Positions 26,123 to 34,683 are shown, numbered from the stretch's first letter. The stretch is DNA of 64,000 nt from Actinoplanes octamycinicus (GCF_014205225.1 NZ_JACHNB010000001.1:9281501-9345500); one strand, 5' to 3'. Program-made: numbers and translations. Notes: generated by a model from the sequence alone, not told the origin.

Positions 26123-27147
26123 CCGACCTGGAACGCCGCTACTCCCGCCTGGTTCGCTGGTTCTACCCGGCCGCCTACCACCGAGCCCGCGGCACCGAGA
26201 TCGTCGGCACATACCTGGAGCTGACCGGCCCGGACCAGCGCCGCCCGGCCGTCGCCGACATCGTGGACCTCGCAGCCGGCGGTCTCCGCGAACACGTCCG
26301 CGCCGCCGGCGCCACCACGCTCGGTCCGGGCCTGCGCCTGGCCGGCACGCTCGCCATGATCACCCTTGCCGCCATCGCCGGCACCGCCGCGGTCGCCGAG
26401 AGCGCTGAACTCGCCGAGCACCCGGTCCGCTGGCAGAGTCCCCATTTCGGCCCGTTCGCCATAGTCAACCTCACGGTCTGGGCGGCATGGCTGCTCGCCG
26501 TCACCGTGCACCTGTTCGCCCCTGGCCGCCCGGCCCGCCTGACCCTCGGCGCGGCCCTCGCCGTCACCGTGGCCGTCATCCCGCTCGCGGACTACCGCCC
26601 GCCGCTCTACATCCTCGTGCCGCAGGCCAGCCTCGGCCTGGTCGCCCTGGCCGCCGGCCACCAAGCCCGGCGAATCCGCGCACTCCCGGTCCTCGCCGCC
26701 GCAGCCGCCGCCTCCTACGTGGGAAGCCTGCTGTCAGCGGCCGACCCCTGGTACCCCGCCTGGTTCTACATCTCGGCTGCCGATGAGCTCCTGCCGGGCG
26801 CGGCGGTCGCCCTGCTCCTCACCGCGCTGCTGCTCGCCACCGGCCTGGCCGCCCGGGGCGACCTGCGCGGCGGCTGGACCCTGCTGGCCCTGCTCGCCCC
26901 GATCGGCCTGCTGACCCTGCACCCGCTGACCGCCGCCATCACCAGTACCACCGCCAACGTCCCGAACCCGGCCTGGTCGTCGATGGCCGTGGTCGCCGTC
27001 GCCATCACCCTGGTCCCGCCGTCCTCCTCGCCCTGGCCACCCCGTTCCGCCGGCACCGCCGCGCGCCACGGCCGCACTGCCCCAGCTGCGGCGGCCCCGC
27101 CCCGGATGCCGGACCGCCATCCTGATCAGACTTACCGTCCACTCTAA
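26119..27147 (+). CDS. Polytopic membrane protein, C-terminus probably frameshifted
   Basis: Protein of 342 residues as read. N-terminal cytoplasmic part resembles the region next to PadR regulators (RLVRWFYPAAYHRARGTEI), then about seven hydrophobic helices. The last helix reads AVVAVAITLVP and then breaks into PPSSSPWPPRS. Reading one base differently from about 27015 continues it as AVLLALATPFRRHRRAPRPH followed by CPSCGG and a stop at 27123-27125, which is a much better membrane helix plus a zinc-ribbon-like end. I therefore suspect a one-base deletion, natural or from sequencing. Overlaps the PadR gene by ATGA. Function unknown. Confidence 0.8.
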   Translation: MTDLERRYSRLVRWFYPAAYHRARGTEIVGTYLELTGPDQRRPAVADIVDLAAGGLREHVRAAGATTLGPGLRLAGTLAMITLAAIAGTAAVAESAELAEHPVRWQSPHFGPFAIVNLTVWAAWLLAVTVHLFAPGRPARLTLGAALAVTVAVIPLADYRPPLYILVPQASLGLVALAAGHQARRIRALPVLAAAAAASYVGSLLSAADPWYPAWFYISAADELLPGAAVALLLTALLLATGLAARGDLRGGWTLLALLAPIGLLTLHPLTAAITSTTANVPNPAWSSMAVVAVAITLVPPSSSPWPPRSAGTAARHGRTAPAAAAPPRMPDRHPDQTYRPL

Positions 27148-27164
27148 CCTAGGTTAGAGTGGAC
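27137..27164. promoter_or_regulatory. Perfect 28-bp palindromic operator for PadR/MFS operon
   Basis: The arm GTCCACTCTAACCT (27137-27150) is followed directly by its exact complement (27151-27164), ending one base before the ATG of the PadR gene. A TAGGTT at its centre could be the -10 box, so binding would block transcription of a nearly leaderless PadR/MFS message. Autorepression by the PadR protein is the natural reading. Confidence 0.8.
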
Positions 27165-27165
27165 T

Positions 27166-27681
27166 ATGTTTCTCGACATCCTGATCTTGAGCCACCTGCG
27201 CGGCGGGCCGATTCACGGCTACGAGCTGAAGCGGAAGGTCGCCGACACGATCGCCGTCGCGCTGAACAACAACACGCTCTATCCGGCGCTGCGCCGGTTC
27301 GAGGCGGCCGGCGCGGTGACCAAGGTCGCCGAGCAGCAGACCGGCCGGCCGCCCCGGCACGTCTACGAGATCACCGACGTGGGACGCGAGCTGCTGCACG
27401 ACATGGTCGCCGAGCTGCCCGCCGAGCTGGCCGGGGAGGAGGCCGAGTTCCTCACCCGGCTGGGCATGTTCGACGAGCTGACCCCGGACGAGCGGGCCGC
27501 GGTGCTGGCCGCCCGGGATCAGGCCCTGGCCCGCCGGCTGGAGCATCTCGGCGGGCAGGCCGCCCGCGCGCGGAACAGCCGGAACAACCGGGACTGGGGC
27601 GGCCTGGTCACCGCCGAGCTGATCGCCCGGACCGAGCGCGAGCGCACCTGGCTCGACGAGCTGCGAAGGCGCTCGTCATGA
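27166..27681 (+). CDS. PadR-family regulator (drug-efflux type)
   Basis: Protein of 171 residues starting MFLDILILSH. Winged helix motifs: GGPIHGYELKRKV, NNNTLYPALRRFEAAGAV and RHVYEITDVGRELL; the C-terminal helical half is of the normal dimerising type. ATG lies one base after a perfect 28-bp palindrome. Overlaps the MFS exporter gene by ATGA (27678-27681), so it most likely represses its own operon and responds to a transported compound. Confidence 0.93.
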   Translation: MFLDILILSHLRGGPIHGYELKRKVADTIAVALNNNTLYPALRRFEAAGAVTKVAEQQTGRPPRHVYEITDVGRELLHDMVAELPAELAGEEAEFLTRLGMFDELTPDERAAVLAARDQALARRLEHLGGQAARARNSRNNRDWGGLVTAELIARTERERTWLDELRRRSS

Positions 27682-29147
27682 CCGGCCACGCCGAAAGGAA
27701 GCCGGCCGCTCCTGGAATCGCCGCGCGGGAGACGGCCGCCGCGAGCGACGCCGCGCCGGAGACGGCCGCCCCGAAGGAGGCCGGCAGCCCTCGCCTCAGC
27801 CGGCCCGCCCAGCTGGGGCTGATGATCGGGCCGGTGCTGACCATGGTGGACTCCAGCATCGTCAACGTCGCGGTCGCCGACATCGCCCGCGAGCTGCACG
27901 CCACCCTGGACGGCGTCCAGTGGGTGGTCAGCGGCTACCTGCTGGCGCTCGCCGCCGGGCTGGCCGCGAGCGCGTACCTGGCCCGCCGCTTCGGGACGCT
28001 CCGGACGTACCGGATGGCTCTGATCGGTTTCGTGGCCGCCTCGGCGGCCTGTGCCGTCGCACCCACCGTGCCGCTGCTGATCACCGCCCGGGCCGCCCAG
28101 GGTCTGCTCGGCGCCCCGCTGGTGCCGCTCGCGATGACCCTGCTGCTCGGCCGGCAGGGTGCGGCCCGGCGCATCCCGATCGCCGCCGGCCTGCTGTTCT
28201 TCCTGGCCCCGGCGCTCGGGCCGACGCTCGGCGGCCTGCTCGTCGCGACCGGCGGCTGGCCGTGGATCTTCCTGGTCAACGTGCCGGTCGGCGTCGCCGG
28301 GCTGCTCGGCCTGCGCCGGGTCCCGGCCGGCGCCGCCGCACCGGCCGATCCGGGCGCGCGGTTCGACCCGATCGGCCTCACGCTGCTCGCGGCCGGGCTG
28401 ACCGCCGTGCTCTACGGGGTCAGCCGCGCCCCACTCACCGGCTGGCTCAGTCCGGTCGTGATCGGCACGGTCAGCGCCGGGCTGGCGCTGCTCGCCGGCT
28501 ACCTGTGGTGGGCGTCCCGCCGCGCCCAGCCGGCCGTCGACCTGGCGCTGGTGCGCTACGCCCAGTCCCGCCTCGCGCTCACCCTGAGCGTGGTCTCCTC
28601 GGTGGTCGCCTACGCCGCGGTCTTCCTGCTGCCGGTCTTCACCCAGGCGGTGCAGGGCCACTCCACGCTGGCCACCGGCCTGGCGCTGCTGCCGCAGGGG
28701 CTGATCACCGGGGTCGGCACCGCGCTCGGCCAGCGGCTGGCCACCCGGATCCCGGTGCGCACCCTGGTCACCGGCGGGTTCCTGGTGCTCGGCGCGACCA
28801 GCGCCGGGTTGCTGCTGCTGCAGGCGGACACCCCGCTCGGGGTGACCGCGATCATCCTGTCCGGGCGGGCCGTGGCAATCGGCTTCGGGATCACCCCGCT
28901 GCTGTTCGCGATGCTCGCCCCACTCGGCGACGGGCAGCTGGCCGACGGCAACACGATCTTCAACATCGCGCAGCGGCTGGGCGGGGCGCTGGGCGTCAGC
29001 CTGCTCGCCACGCTGTACGCCGCGCAGGTCGCGGCCACCGATCCGGTGACCGGCTTTCATCACATCGGGGTGATCCTCACCGGGGTCGCGCTCGGGGCGG
29101 CGTTGCTGGCGCTCCGGCTCGCCCCGATCCGGCAACCAAGCGGCTGA
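27678..29147 (+). CDS. MFS drug exporter, DHA2 (14-helix) type
   Basis: Protein of 489 residues. A hydrophilic N-terminal extension of about 45 residues (alanine/proline/glutamate-rich) comes before about 14 membrane helices. Motifs: MVDSSIVNVAVADI (DHA2 motif D1) and the loop YLARRFGTLRTYR (motif A). Members export drugs or metabolites with proton exchange. Coupled to the PadR gene by ATGA overlap, so probably inducible by its substrate. The lipase gene starts 13 bases downstream and may be co-transcribed. Confidence 0.92.
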   Translation: MTGHAERKPAAPGIAARETAAASDAAPETAAPKEAGSPRLSRPAQLGLMIGPVLTMVDSSIVNVAVADIARELHATLDGVQWVVSGYLLALAAGLAASAYLARRFGTLRTYRMALIGFVAASAACAVAPTVPLLITARAAQGLLGAPLVPLAMTLLLGRQGAARRIPIAAGLLFFLAPALGPTLGGLLVATGGWPWIFLVNVPVGVAGLLGLRRVPAGAAAPADPGARFDPIGLTLLAAGLTAVLYGVSRAPLTGWLSPVVIGTVSAGLALLAGYLWWASRRAQPAVDLALVRYAQSRLALTLSVVSSVVAYAAVFLLPVFTQAVQGHSTLATGLALLPQGLITGVGTALGQRLATRIPVRTLVTGGFLVLGATSAGLLLLQADTPLGVTAIILSGRAVAIGFGITPLLFAMLAPLGDGQLADGNTIFNIAQRLGGALGVSLLATLYAAQVAATDPVTGFHHIGVILTGVALGAALLALRLAPIRQPSG

Positions 29148-29160
29148 CCGGATCGTTGCG

Positions 29161-30075
29161 GTGCACGTGAGTCTTGCGATCTTGCTGTCGACCGTCCTCC
29201 TGGCCGCCCCCGTGCCGCATCAGTCAGAAATGCCGGAGTTGCACTGCACCGGTAGCCCCGCCGCCAGTGCCCGGGCCGGCCGCACCCCGGTCCTGCTGAT
29301 CCACGGCACCACCTCGAACTCCCGGGCCAACTTCTCCTGGAACTGGGCCCGGGCGTTCGACCGGGAGGGCCGCGCGCACTGCGAGATCGACCTGCCGGAC
29401 AGCGGTAACAGCGACATCCAGGTCGCCGCCGAACGGGTCTCCCGGGCGATCCGGCACCTGCACCGGGCCACCGGCGCCCGGATCGACCTGGTCGGGCACA
29501 GCCAGGGCGGGATGATCGGCCGCTGGGCGCTGAAGCACCACCCGGAGACCCGCCGGATGGTGGACGACTACGTGTCGCTGGCCGCGTCGAACCACGGGAC
29601 CGACGAGTTCGTGGTGCAGTGCGCCGCGCAGACCGTGTGCTCGGCGGCGTACTGGCAGCAGCGGACCGGCTCGGCCTTCCTGACCGCGCTCAACCGTGGA
29701 CCGCAGACCTGGCCGGGGATCGACTACACCCAGCTCTACACGCGATACGACGAGATCATCCTGCCGTACCGCCGGTCCGCGCTGCCGCCCGCGCGCAACG
29801 TCAGCAACCTCGCGGTCCAGGATCTCTGTCCGACCGAGACGGTCGAGCACTTCGGGATGGCCTACGACAACGCGGCCTGGCTGCTCGGCATCGACGCGAT
29901 CCGGCACCCCGGCCCGGCCCGGCTGTCGCGGGTGAGCCGGGCGACCTGCGGCTGGCCGCTGATGCCGGCGGTCGACCCGGTCAGCTTCCCGTCACACGCG
30001 TCGCAGGCGCTGGCGCAGAGCGCCCGCTCGATGCTGACCACCCCGCAACTGACCGCGGAGCCGCCCCTGCGGTAG
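29161..30075 (+). CDS. Secreted lipase, alpha/beta hydrolase
   Basis: Protein of 304 residues with GTG start. Signal peptide at about residues 1-16 (LAILLSTVLLAAPV). The oxyanion loop LIHGTTSNSRANFSWNW and the nucleophile elbow GHSQGG (S114) follow, then AASNHGT. This matches the extracellular triacylglycerol lipase class of actinobacteria (LipA/CalB-like). Cysteines (ELHC, AHCE, VVQCA, TVCSA, DLCPT, ATCGW) suggest disulfides outside the cell. It follows the MFS gene closely but has a different role, so its own expression control cannot be excluded. Confidence 0.9.
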   Translation: MHVSLAILLSTVLLAAPVPHQSEMPELHCTGSPAASARAGRTPVLLIHGTTSNSRANFSWNWARAFDREGRAHCEIDLPDSGNSDIQVAAERVSRAIRHLHRATGARIDLVGHSQGGMIGRWALKHHPETRRMVDDYVSLAASNHGTDEFVVQCAAQTVCSAAYWQQRTGSAFLTALNRGPQTWPGIDYTQLYTRYDEIILPYRRSALPPARNVSNLAVQDLCPTETVEHFGMAYDNAAWLLGIDAIRHPGPARLSRVSRATCGWPLMPAVDPVSFPSHASQALAQSARSMLTTPQLTAEPPLR

Positions 30076-30098
30076 GTGGCCCCGTGGCGGTAATCGCC

Positions 30099-30126
30099 TT
30101 GACTTCAACCGAGGGTCAGGTGCCAC
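30099..30126 (+). promoter_or_regulatory. Possible promoter with -35 TTGACT and imperfect dyad
   Basis: TTGACT (30099-30104) is followed by an imperfect inverted repeat, ACTTCAACC then GGGTCAGGT (6 of 9 positions pair), where MerR-type operators usually lie between -35 and -10. No convincing -10 box is seen. It would drive the ABC exporter gene at 30137. Confidence 0.3.
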
Positions 30127-30136
30127 GGTGGCCGTC

Positions 30137-31999
30137 ATGAGCATGGAGATGGCGGCCTGGAACTCGATGTACCACGCGATGAACCAGCAGGACGACAAGC
30201 GTCCGTTCTCGCTGGCGACGTTACGGCGGATAGCCGGGTTCGCCCGGCCACACCGGCGGGCGCTCACCGGCTTCCTGCTGGTCAGCGTGGTCACCGCGTT
30301 CCTCGCGGTGGCCGGGCCGGTGCTGGCCGGCCGGGTGGTCGACGCGATCGTCGAGGGCCGGGACACCGAGCTGGTGGTGATGCTCGCGGTGGCGATCGCG
30401 GTGGTCGCGCTCGGCGAGTCCGGGCTCGGGCTGGTGCAGCGGTGGTTCTCGGCGCGGATCGGCGAGGGGCTGATCCTGGACCTGCGCACCGCGGTCTTCG
30501 ACCACGTGCAGCGGATGCCGATCGCCTTCTTCACCCGGACCCGGACCGGCGCGCTGGTCAGCCGGCTCAACAACGACGTGATCGGGGCGCAGCGGGCGTT
30601 CAGCGACACCCTCTCCGGGGTGGTCGGCAACCTGGTCACGCTGATCCTGACGCTGATCGTGATGGTCGGCATCTCCTGGCAGATCACCCTGCTCGCGCTG
30701 GCCCTGCTGCCGATCTTCGTGCTGCCGGCCCGGCGGATGGGCGGCCGGCTGGCCAAGCTGGAGCGCGAGGCGGCCGAGCACAACGCGGCGATGAACACCC
30801 AGATGACCGAGCGGTTCTCGGCGCCCGGCGCGACCCTGGTCAAGCTCTACGGCCGGCCGGAGGCGGAATCGGCCGAGTTCGCCGCCCGGGCCCGCCGGGT
30901 CCGCGACATCGGCGTGCGCACCGCGATGGCCCAGTGGGTGTTCCTGACCGCGCTGGTCTCGGTCTCCGGGCTGGCGGTCGCCCTGGTCTACGGCCTGGGC
31001 GGCTACTACGCGCTGCGCGGCACCCTGGACCCGGGCAACGTGGTCGCGCTGGCCATCCTGCTCACCCGGCTCTACGCCCCGCTCACCTCGCTGGCCAGTG
31101 CTCGGGTCGAGGTGATGAGCGCACTGGTCAGCTTCGAGCGGGTGTTCGAGGTGCTCGACCTGAAACCGCTGATCGAGGAGAAGCCGGACGCCCGGGCGGT
31201 GCCGGACGGGCCGGTGTCGGTCGAGTTCGACGGGGTCACGTTCGCCTACCCGGCCGCCGACCAGGTGTCGCTCGCCTCGCTGGAGGAGGTGGCGACGCTG
31301 GACACCCGGGGCGGGGCGGAGGTGCTGCACGGGGTGTCGTTCAAGGCCGAGCCGGGTCAGATGGTCGCCCTGGTCGGCTCGTCCGGGGCCGGCAAGTCGA
31401 CGATGGCCAGCCTGCTTCCCCGGCTCTACGACGCCGGGTCCGGGGCGGTCCGGCTGGCCGGGGTGGACGTGCGGGACCTGACCGCCGGGTCGCTGCGCGC
31501 CACGCTCGGCATGGTCACCCAGGACGGGCACCTGTTCCACGACACGGTCCGGGCGAATTTGCTGCTGGCCCGGCCGGAGGCGACCGAGGAGGAGATCTGG
31601 GAGGTGCTGCGCCGGGCGCACATCGCCGACCTGATCGCGTCGCTCCCGGACGGCCTGGACACGGTGATCGGCGAGCGCGGGTACCGGCTCTCCGGCGGCG
31701 AGCGGCAGCGCCTCACCATCGCCCGCCTGCTGCTGGCCCGGCCGCGGGTGGTGGTCCTGGACGAGGCCACCGCGCACCTCGACTCGACCTCCGAGCAGGC
31801 GGTGCAGGCCGCGCTCGGTGAGGCGCTGGCCGGCCGGACCGCGGTGGTGATCGCGCACCGCCTGTCCACGGTCCGGGCCGCCGACCAGATCCTGGTGATC
31901 GAGGACGGCCGGGTCGCCGAGCGCGGCACCCACGCGGAGCTGCTCGAGGCGGGCGGCCGGTACGAGGAGCTCTACCGGACGCAGTTCGCCGCGGTCTGA
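30137..31999 (+). CDS. Homodimer-type ABC exporter (fused membrane and ATPase domains)
   Basis: Protein of 620 residues. Six-helix exporter membrane domain at about 50-340 and ATPase domain at about 370-620. Walker A GSSGAGKST, Q-loop VTQDGHLF, signature LSGGERQRLTIARLL, Walker B VVVLDEATAHLD and the switch histidine (VIAHRLSTV) are all canonical, so it can work as a homodimer. Start ATG at 30137; a GTG at 30128 is also in frame. An insert between strand one and the P-loop (SLASLEEVATLDTRGG) is unusual. The last 28 bases overlap the convergent monooxygenase gene, and the gene end is duplicated just downstream. Substrate unknown. Confidence 0.93.
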   Translation: MSMEMAAWNSMYHAMNQQDDKRPFSLATLRRIAGFARPHRRALTGFLLVSVVTAFLAVAGPVLAGRVVDAIVEGRDTELVVMLAVAIAVVALGESGLGLVQRWFSARIGEGLILDLRTAVFDHVQRMPIAFFTRTRTGALVSRLNNDVIGAQRAFSDTLSGVVGNLVTLILTLIVMVGISWQITLLALALLPIFVLPARRMGGRLAKLEREAAEHNAAMNTQMTERFSAPGATLVKLYGRPEAESAEFAARARRVRDIGVRTAMAQWVFLTALVSVSGLAVALVYGLGGYYALRGTLDPGNVVALAILLTRLYAPLTSLASARVEVMSALVSFERVFEVLDLKPLIEEKPDARAVPDGPVSVEFDGVTFAYPAADQVSLASLEEVATLDTRGGAEVLHGVSFKAEPGQMVALVGSSGAGKSTMASLLPRLYDAGSGAVRLAGVDVRDLTAGSLRATLGMVTQDGHLFHDTVRANLLLARPEATEEEIWEVLRRAHIADLIASLPDGLDTVIGERGYRLSGGERQRLTIARLLLARPRVVVLDEATAHLDSTSEQAVQAALGEALAGRTAVVIAHRLSTVRAADQILVIEDGRVAERGTHAELLEAGGRYEELYRTQFAAV

Positions 32000-33240
32000 C
32001 CCGTTCGATCCGCCGCGGTCTGACCCGTTCCCTCCGCGGCGGTCGTCCGATCCCGGAAGCCGTCGGGGCGGACCCGCACCCCGTCGATCACCTTGCGGCG
32101 GCCGTCGTGCAGCAGGCTGAGGTCCAGGCCGGGCACGCGGTCGCCGTGGTCGAGACCGGCCACCCGCTCGGCCAGCGCGCGGGCGTCGACCAGCTCGGTG
32201 AAGACGTCGCGGAGCGCGGCCACGTCCTCGTCCGGCAGGAACAGCACCCCCTGGGCCCGGCTGGCCTGCAGGACCCGGGCGGCGACCGGATGCCGCTCGG
32301 CGTGATAGGTGTCGAGCAGTTCGTCGCCGGCCTCGCCGCGGATCACCTCGGCGAGCTTCCAGCCCAGGTTGACGGCGTCCTGCAGGCCCAAGTTCAGGCC
32401 CTGCCCACCGGCCGGCGAGTGGATGTGCGCCGCGTCGCCGGCCAGAAACACCCGCCCTGACCGATACCGCACAGCCTGCCGGGTGGCGTCGGTGAACCGG
32501 CTGGCCCACCGCACCTCCGCCAGCGTCAGGCCGTCGCGGGCCAGCGCCTCGGCGAGCTCGGTGTCCGGGATCGGGTCGTCCCGTCCGGCGGCCGTCTGCG
32601 CGGGCCCGGCCGCCAGCATCCGGAACACGCCGTCGCCGAGCGGCAGCACGGTCAGCAGGCCGTCGCCCCGCGGCGCCGGCAACTCCCAGCCGCTCGGCCC
32701 GCCGTCAGCCAGCGTCACGTCCGCCACCAGCGCACACACCCGTGCGTCCCGACCCTCAAAGGCCACCCCCGACTGCTTGCGTACGACACTCCGCGCCCCG
32801 TCGCAGCCGACCAGCCAGGACGCCCGCTCCCCGTCGACGTCGACTCCCGCCGCGTCCTGGTGGAACGCGGTCACCGCGCTGCCGTAGCGGATCTCGGCGC
32901 CGAGCGACAGCGCCCACCGGGCCAGCCGCTCCTCGACCCGGGCCTGCGGGATGCCGACCTGGTAGGGATGCGGGGTGTCCAATCCGGAATAGTCCAGCGG
33001 GATCCCGGCGAAGTGGCCGCGCGGCAGCAGCACCGGCGCCTGGGCCAGGATGTCGTCGAGCAGCCCGCGCGAGGCGAGCACCTCGGCCGAGCGGGGCTGC
33101 AGGTTGAGCGCCTTGGACTGGCCGGTGCGGGCGGTCAGCCGTTCCCGCACCAGCACCCGGGCCCCGCCGAGGGCCAGCTCCCCGGCCAGCATCAGCCCGG
33201 TCGGCCCGGCCCCCACGATGATCACGTCATGATCGGTCAT
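31972..33240 (-). CDS. FAD-dependent aromatic monooxygenase, C-terminal domain truncated
   Basis: Protein of 422 residues. FAD-binding GxGxxG (VIIVGAGPTGLMLA, residues 6-19), the DG motif (VGCDGARSVVRK) and the GD motif (VFLAGDAAHIHSPAGGQGLN) are present, so this is a class A flavoprotein hydroxylase of the PHBH/RdmE type. Polyketide-type members have a further thioredoxin-like C-terminal domain; here the protein leaves that pattern after VRVRPDGFRDR and ends in a short repeat (GTGQTAADRTGQTAA), reading 28 bases into the convergent ABC gene. Third gene after TetR and a membrane protein on the minus strand. Probably oxidises an aromatic compound in a TetR-controlled detoxification or catabolic unit. 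Confidence 0.9.
   Translation of the reverse strand: MTDHDVIIVGAGPTGLMLAGELALGGARVLVRERLTARTGQSKALNLQPRSAEVLASRGLLDDILAQAPVLLPRGHFAGIPLDYSGLDTPHPYQVGIPQARVEERLARWALSLGAEIRYGSAVTAFHQDAAGVDVDGERASWLVGCDGARSVVRKQSGVAFEGRDARVCALVADVTLADGGPSGWELPAPRGDGLLTVLPLGDGVFRMLAAGPAQTAAGRDDPIPDTELAEALARDGLTLAEVRWASRFTDATRQAVRYRSGRVFLAGDAAHIHSPAGGQGLNLGLQDAVNLGWKLAEVIRGEAGDELLDTYHAERHPVAARVLQASRAQGVLFLPDEDVAALRDVFTELVDARALAERVAGLDHGDRVPGLDLSLLHDGRRKVIDGVRVRPDGFRDRTTAAEGTGQTAADRTGQTAANCVR
31987..32030. repeat. 24-bp tandem duplication at the ABC exporter stop codon
   Basis: CGCCGCGGTCTGACCCGTTC occurs at 31987-32006 and again at 32011-32030. The first copy holds the final codons and TGA of the ABC exporter. 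On the other strand both copies are read as part of the monooxygenase tail. Confidence 0.85.
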
Positions 33241-33313
33241 ACCGAGCCCTCCCTGGCATGTTCTCCGGCCCCTCGCATGTGGCGTTCGCTGGTCGGTGCG
33301 GCCGGCGGGGCGG

Positions 33314-33976
33314 TCATGCCCTCAGGTCCTTCTTCTTCGTGTAGTACAGATGGAAGATCAAGGTCGGGACGAGGATCACCGGCCAGCTGGCGTTGAGCAC
33401 GGCGGGGGCCAGGTCGAGCGGCATCAGGTAGGCCGCGAGAACGGTGACGACCACGTTGAGCAGAGTGGCGCAGCCCCAGACGAAGGTGAGCAGCCGCAGC
33501 GCGAACCGGAAGTCGCGGTCGGTGTCCCAGCGGCTCTCCCAGGCGCGCAGGCCCTCGGGGCCGACCTTGGTGCGCACGAAGGCGCGGATCAGGTACATCA
33601 GCGCGGGGCGGCCGGCCCCGACCGAGGCGAGCAGCCAGACGCCGATCAGGCCGGCGATCAGGCCGCCCCAGGCGTCGCGGATCAGCATGGTGCGCGGGTC
33701 GCCGGTCATCGCCGAGACGCCGACGCTGAGAGCGACCGCGGAGAGCACGAACAGGGCCAGGAAGTCGACCTTGCGAGATCTGACGAACCGGGCGATCACC
33801 ACCACGGCGGGGACGGTCGCCGAGATCAGCAGCGACCACCACTGGTCGACGCCGGCGGCCCGCAGACCGTAGTAGACAGCGAGCGGCAGACCGAAGTCGA
33901 TCAGCAGGGGCAGCAGCAGTGCGATGCGGCTCGGCGTCTTCACGGGCTTCTTCGCGGGGGCGGCCGGCGCGGTCAT
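33314..33976 (-). CDS. Six-helix membrane protein, VC0807-like
   Basis: Protein of 220 residues with about six hydrophobic segments and the pattern LLPLLIDFGLPLAVYYGLR near the N-terminus and RFVRSRKVDFLALF near residue 65, which I associate with the VC0807/DUF3159-like group of unknown function. It lies 58 bases after the TetR gene and 73 bases before the monooxygenase gene, all on the minus strand, so it is probably the middle gene of a TetR-controlled operon. Transport of the monooxygenase substrate is possible but not shown. Confidence 0.75.
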   Translation of the reverse strand: MTAPAAPAKKPVKTPSRIALLLPLLIDFGLPLAVYYGLRAAGVDQWWSLLISATVPAVVVIARFVRSRKVDFLALFVLSAVALSVGVSAMTGDPRTMLIRDAWGGLIAGLIGVWLLASVGAGRPALMYLIRAFVRTKVGPEGLRAWESRWDTDRDFRFALRLLTFVWGCATLLNVVVTVLAAYLMPLDLAPAVLNASWPVILVPTLIFHLYYTKKKDLRA

Positions 33977-34034
33977 GCGGGGTCCCCCTGCGGGTGGCTC
34001 GGATGGATGGGCTTCGGCGAGGCGGCCGGGATGG

Positions 34035-34634
34035 TCATACGGGATCCTTCCGGATGGCGCGGGTGAAGAGCGCGACCAGCTCGGCCGCGTAGGCGTGCGG
34101 GTCGAGGCCGGGGCGCCCGGCGGCGGCGTCGATCGCGGCCCGCACGGTGGTCGCCATGACGGCGGCGTCGAACTCGCGGAACTCCCCGGCCGCCTGGCCC
34201 TCGCGGAACATCGCGGCCAGCCGCGACTCCGGGTCGTCGACCTCCTCGGGCCGCACCAGCATGGCGCCGTCGTCGGTGCGGGCGCTCATCGCGATCTCCA
34301 GGTACGCCCGGATGGCGGCCGGGCGCTCGACGAAGAACTCCAGGTTCGACTCGATGTAGGTGGCCAGCAGCTCCAGACGGTCCCCGGTGACCGCCCGCAG
34401 CCGCTTGCCCATGAAATCGGCGGCCTCTGCGAAGACCGCGGCGACCACCGCCCGGACCAGGTCGGCCTTGTCGTCGAAGTGGTACGAGATCAGCCGGGTG
34501 CTGCTGATCCCGGCCCGCTTGGCGATCCGGGCGAAGGAGGCGTTGCCATAGCCCAGCTCCGCGATGGTGTCGATCGCGGCGCTGACGATCTGGGCGCGCC
34601 GGGCACCGGTCGCCACCGTGTCGTTTACTCGCAT
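34035..34634 (-). CDS. TetR-family repressor
   Basis: Protein of 199 residues. The helix-turn-helix is clear (IVSAAIDTIAELGYGNASF, then ISSTRLISYHFDDKADLV), followed by a helical ligand domain. ATG at 34634 lies within the first of two palindromic operators (34624-34641), so repressor binding would cover its own start codon and the transcript must be leaderless or nearly so. A longer reading upstream would cross both operators and is rejected. Likely represses itself together with the membrane protein and monooxygenase genes. Confidence 0.92.
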   Translation of the reverse strand: MRVNDTVATGARRAQIVSAAIDTIAELGYGNASFARIAKRAGISSTRLISYHFDDKADLVRAVVAAVFAEAADFMGKRLRAVTGDRLELLATYIESNLEFFVERPAAIRAYLEIAMSARTDDGAMLVRPEEVDDPESRLAAMFREGQAAGEFREFDAAVMATTVRAAIDAAAGRPGLDPHAYAAELVALFTRAIRKDPV

Positions 34635-34660
34635 GAGTAAATTTTTACTCGCCTGAGTAA
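34624..34660. promoter_or_regulatory. Two tandem TetR operators (TTTACTC-N4-GAGTAAA)
   Basis: Palindrome 1 (34624-34641) has arms TTTACTC/GAGTAAA around GCAT. Palindrome 2 (34645-34660) has arms TTACTC/GAGTAA around GCCT. Their centres are 20 bases apart, about two helical turns, so dimers would bind on the same DNA face. Palindrome 1 contains the TetR start codon. Confidence 0.85.
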
Positions 34661-34683
34661 TGGACGTCAACGCCTTTCCTTGC

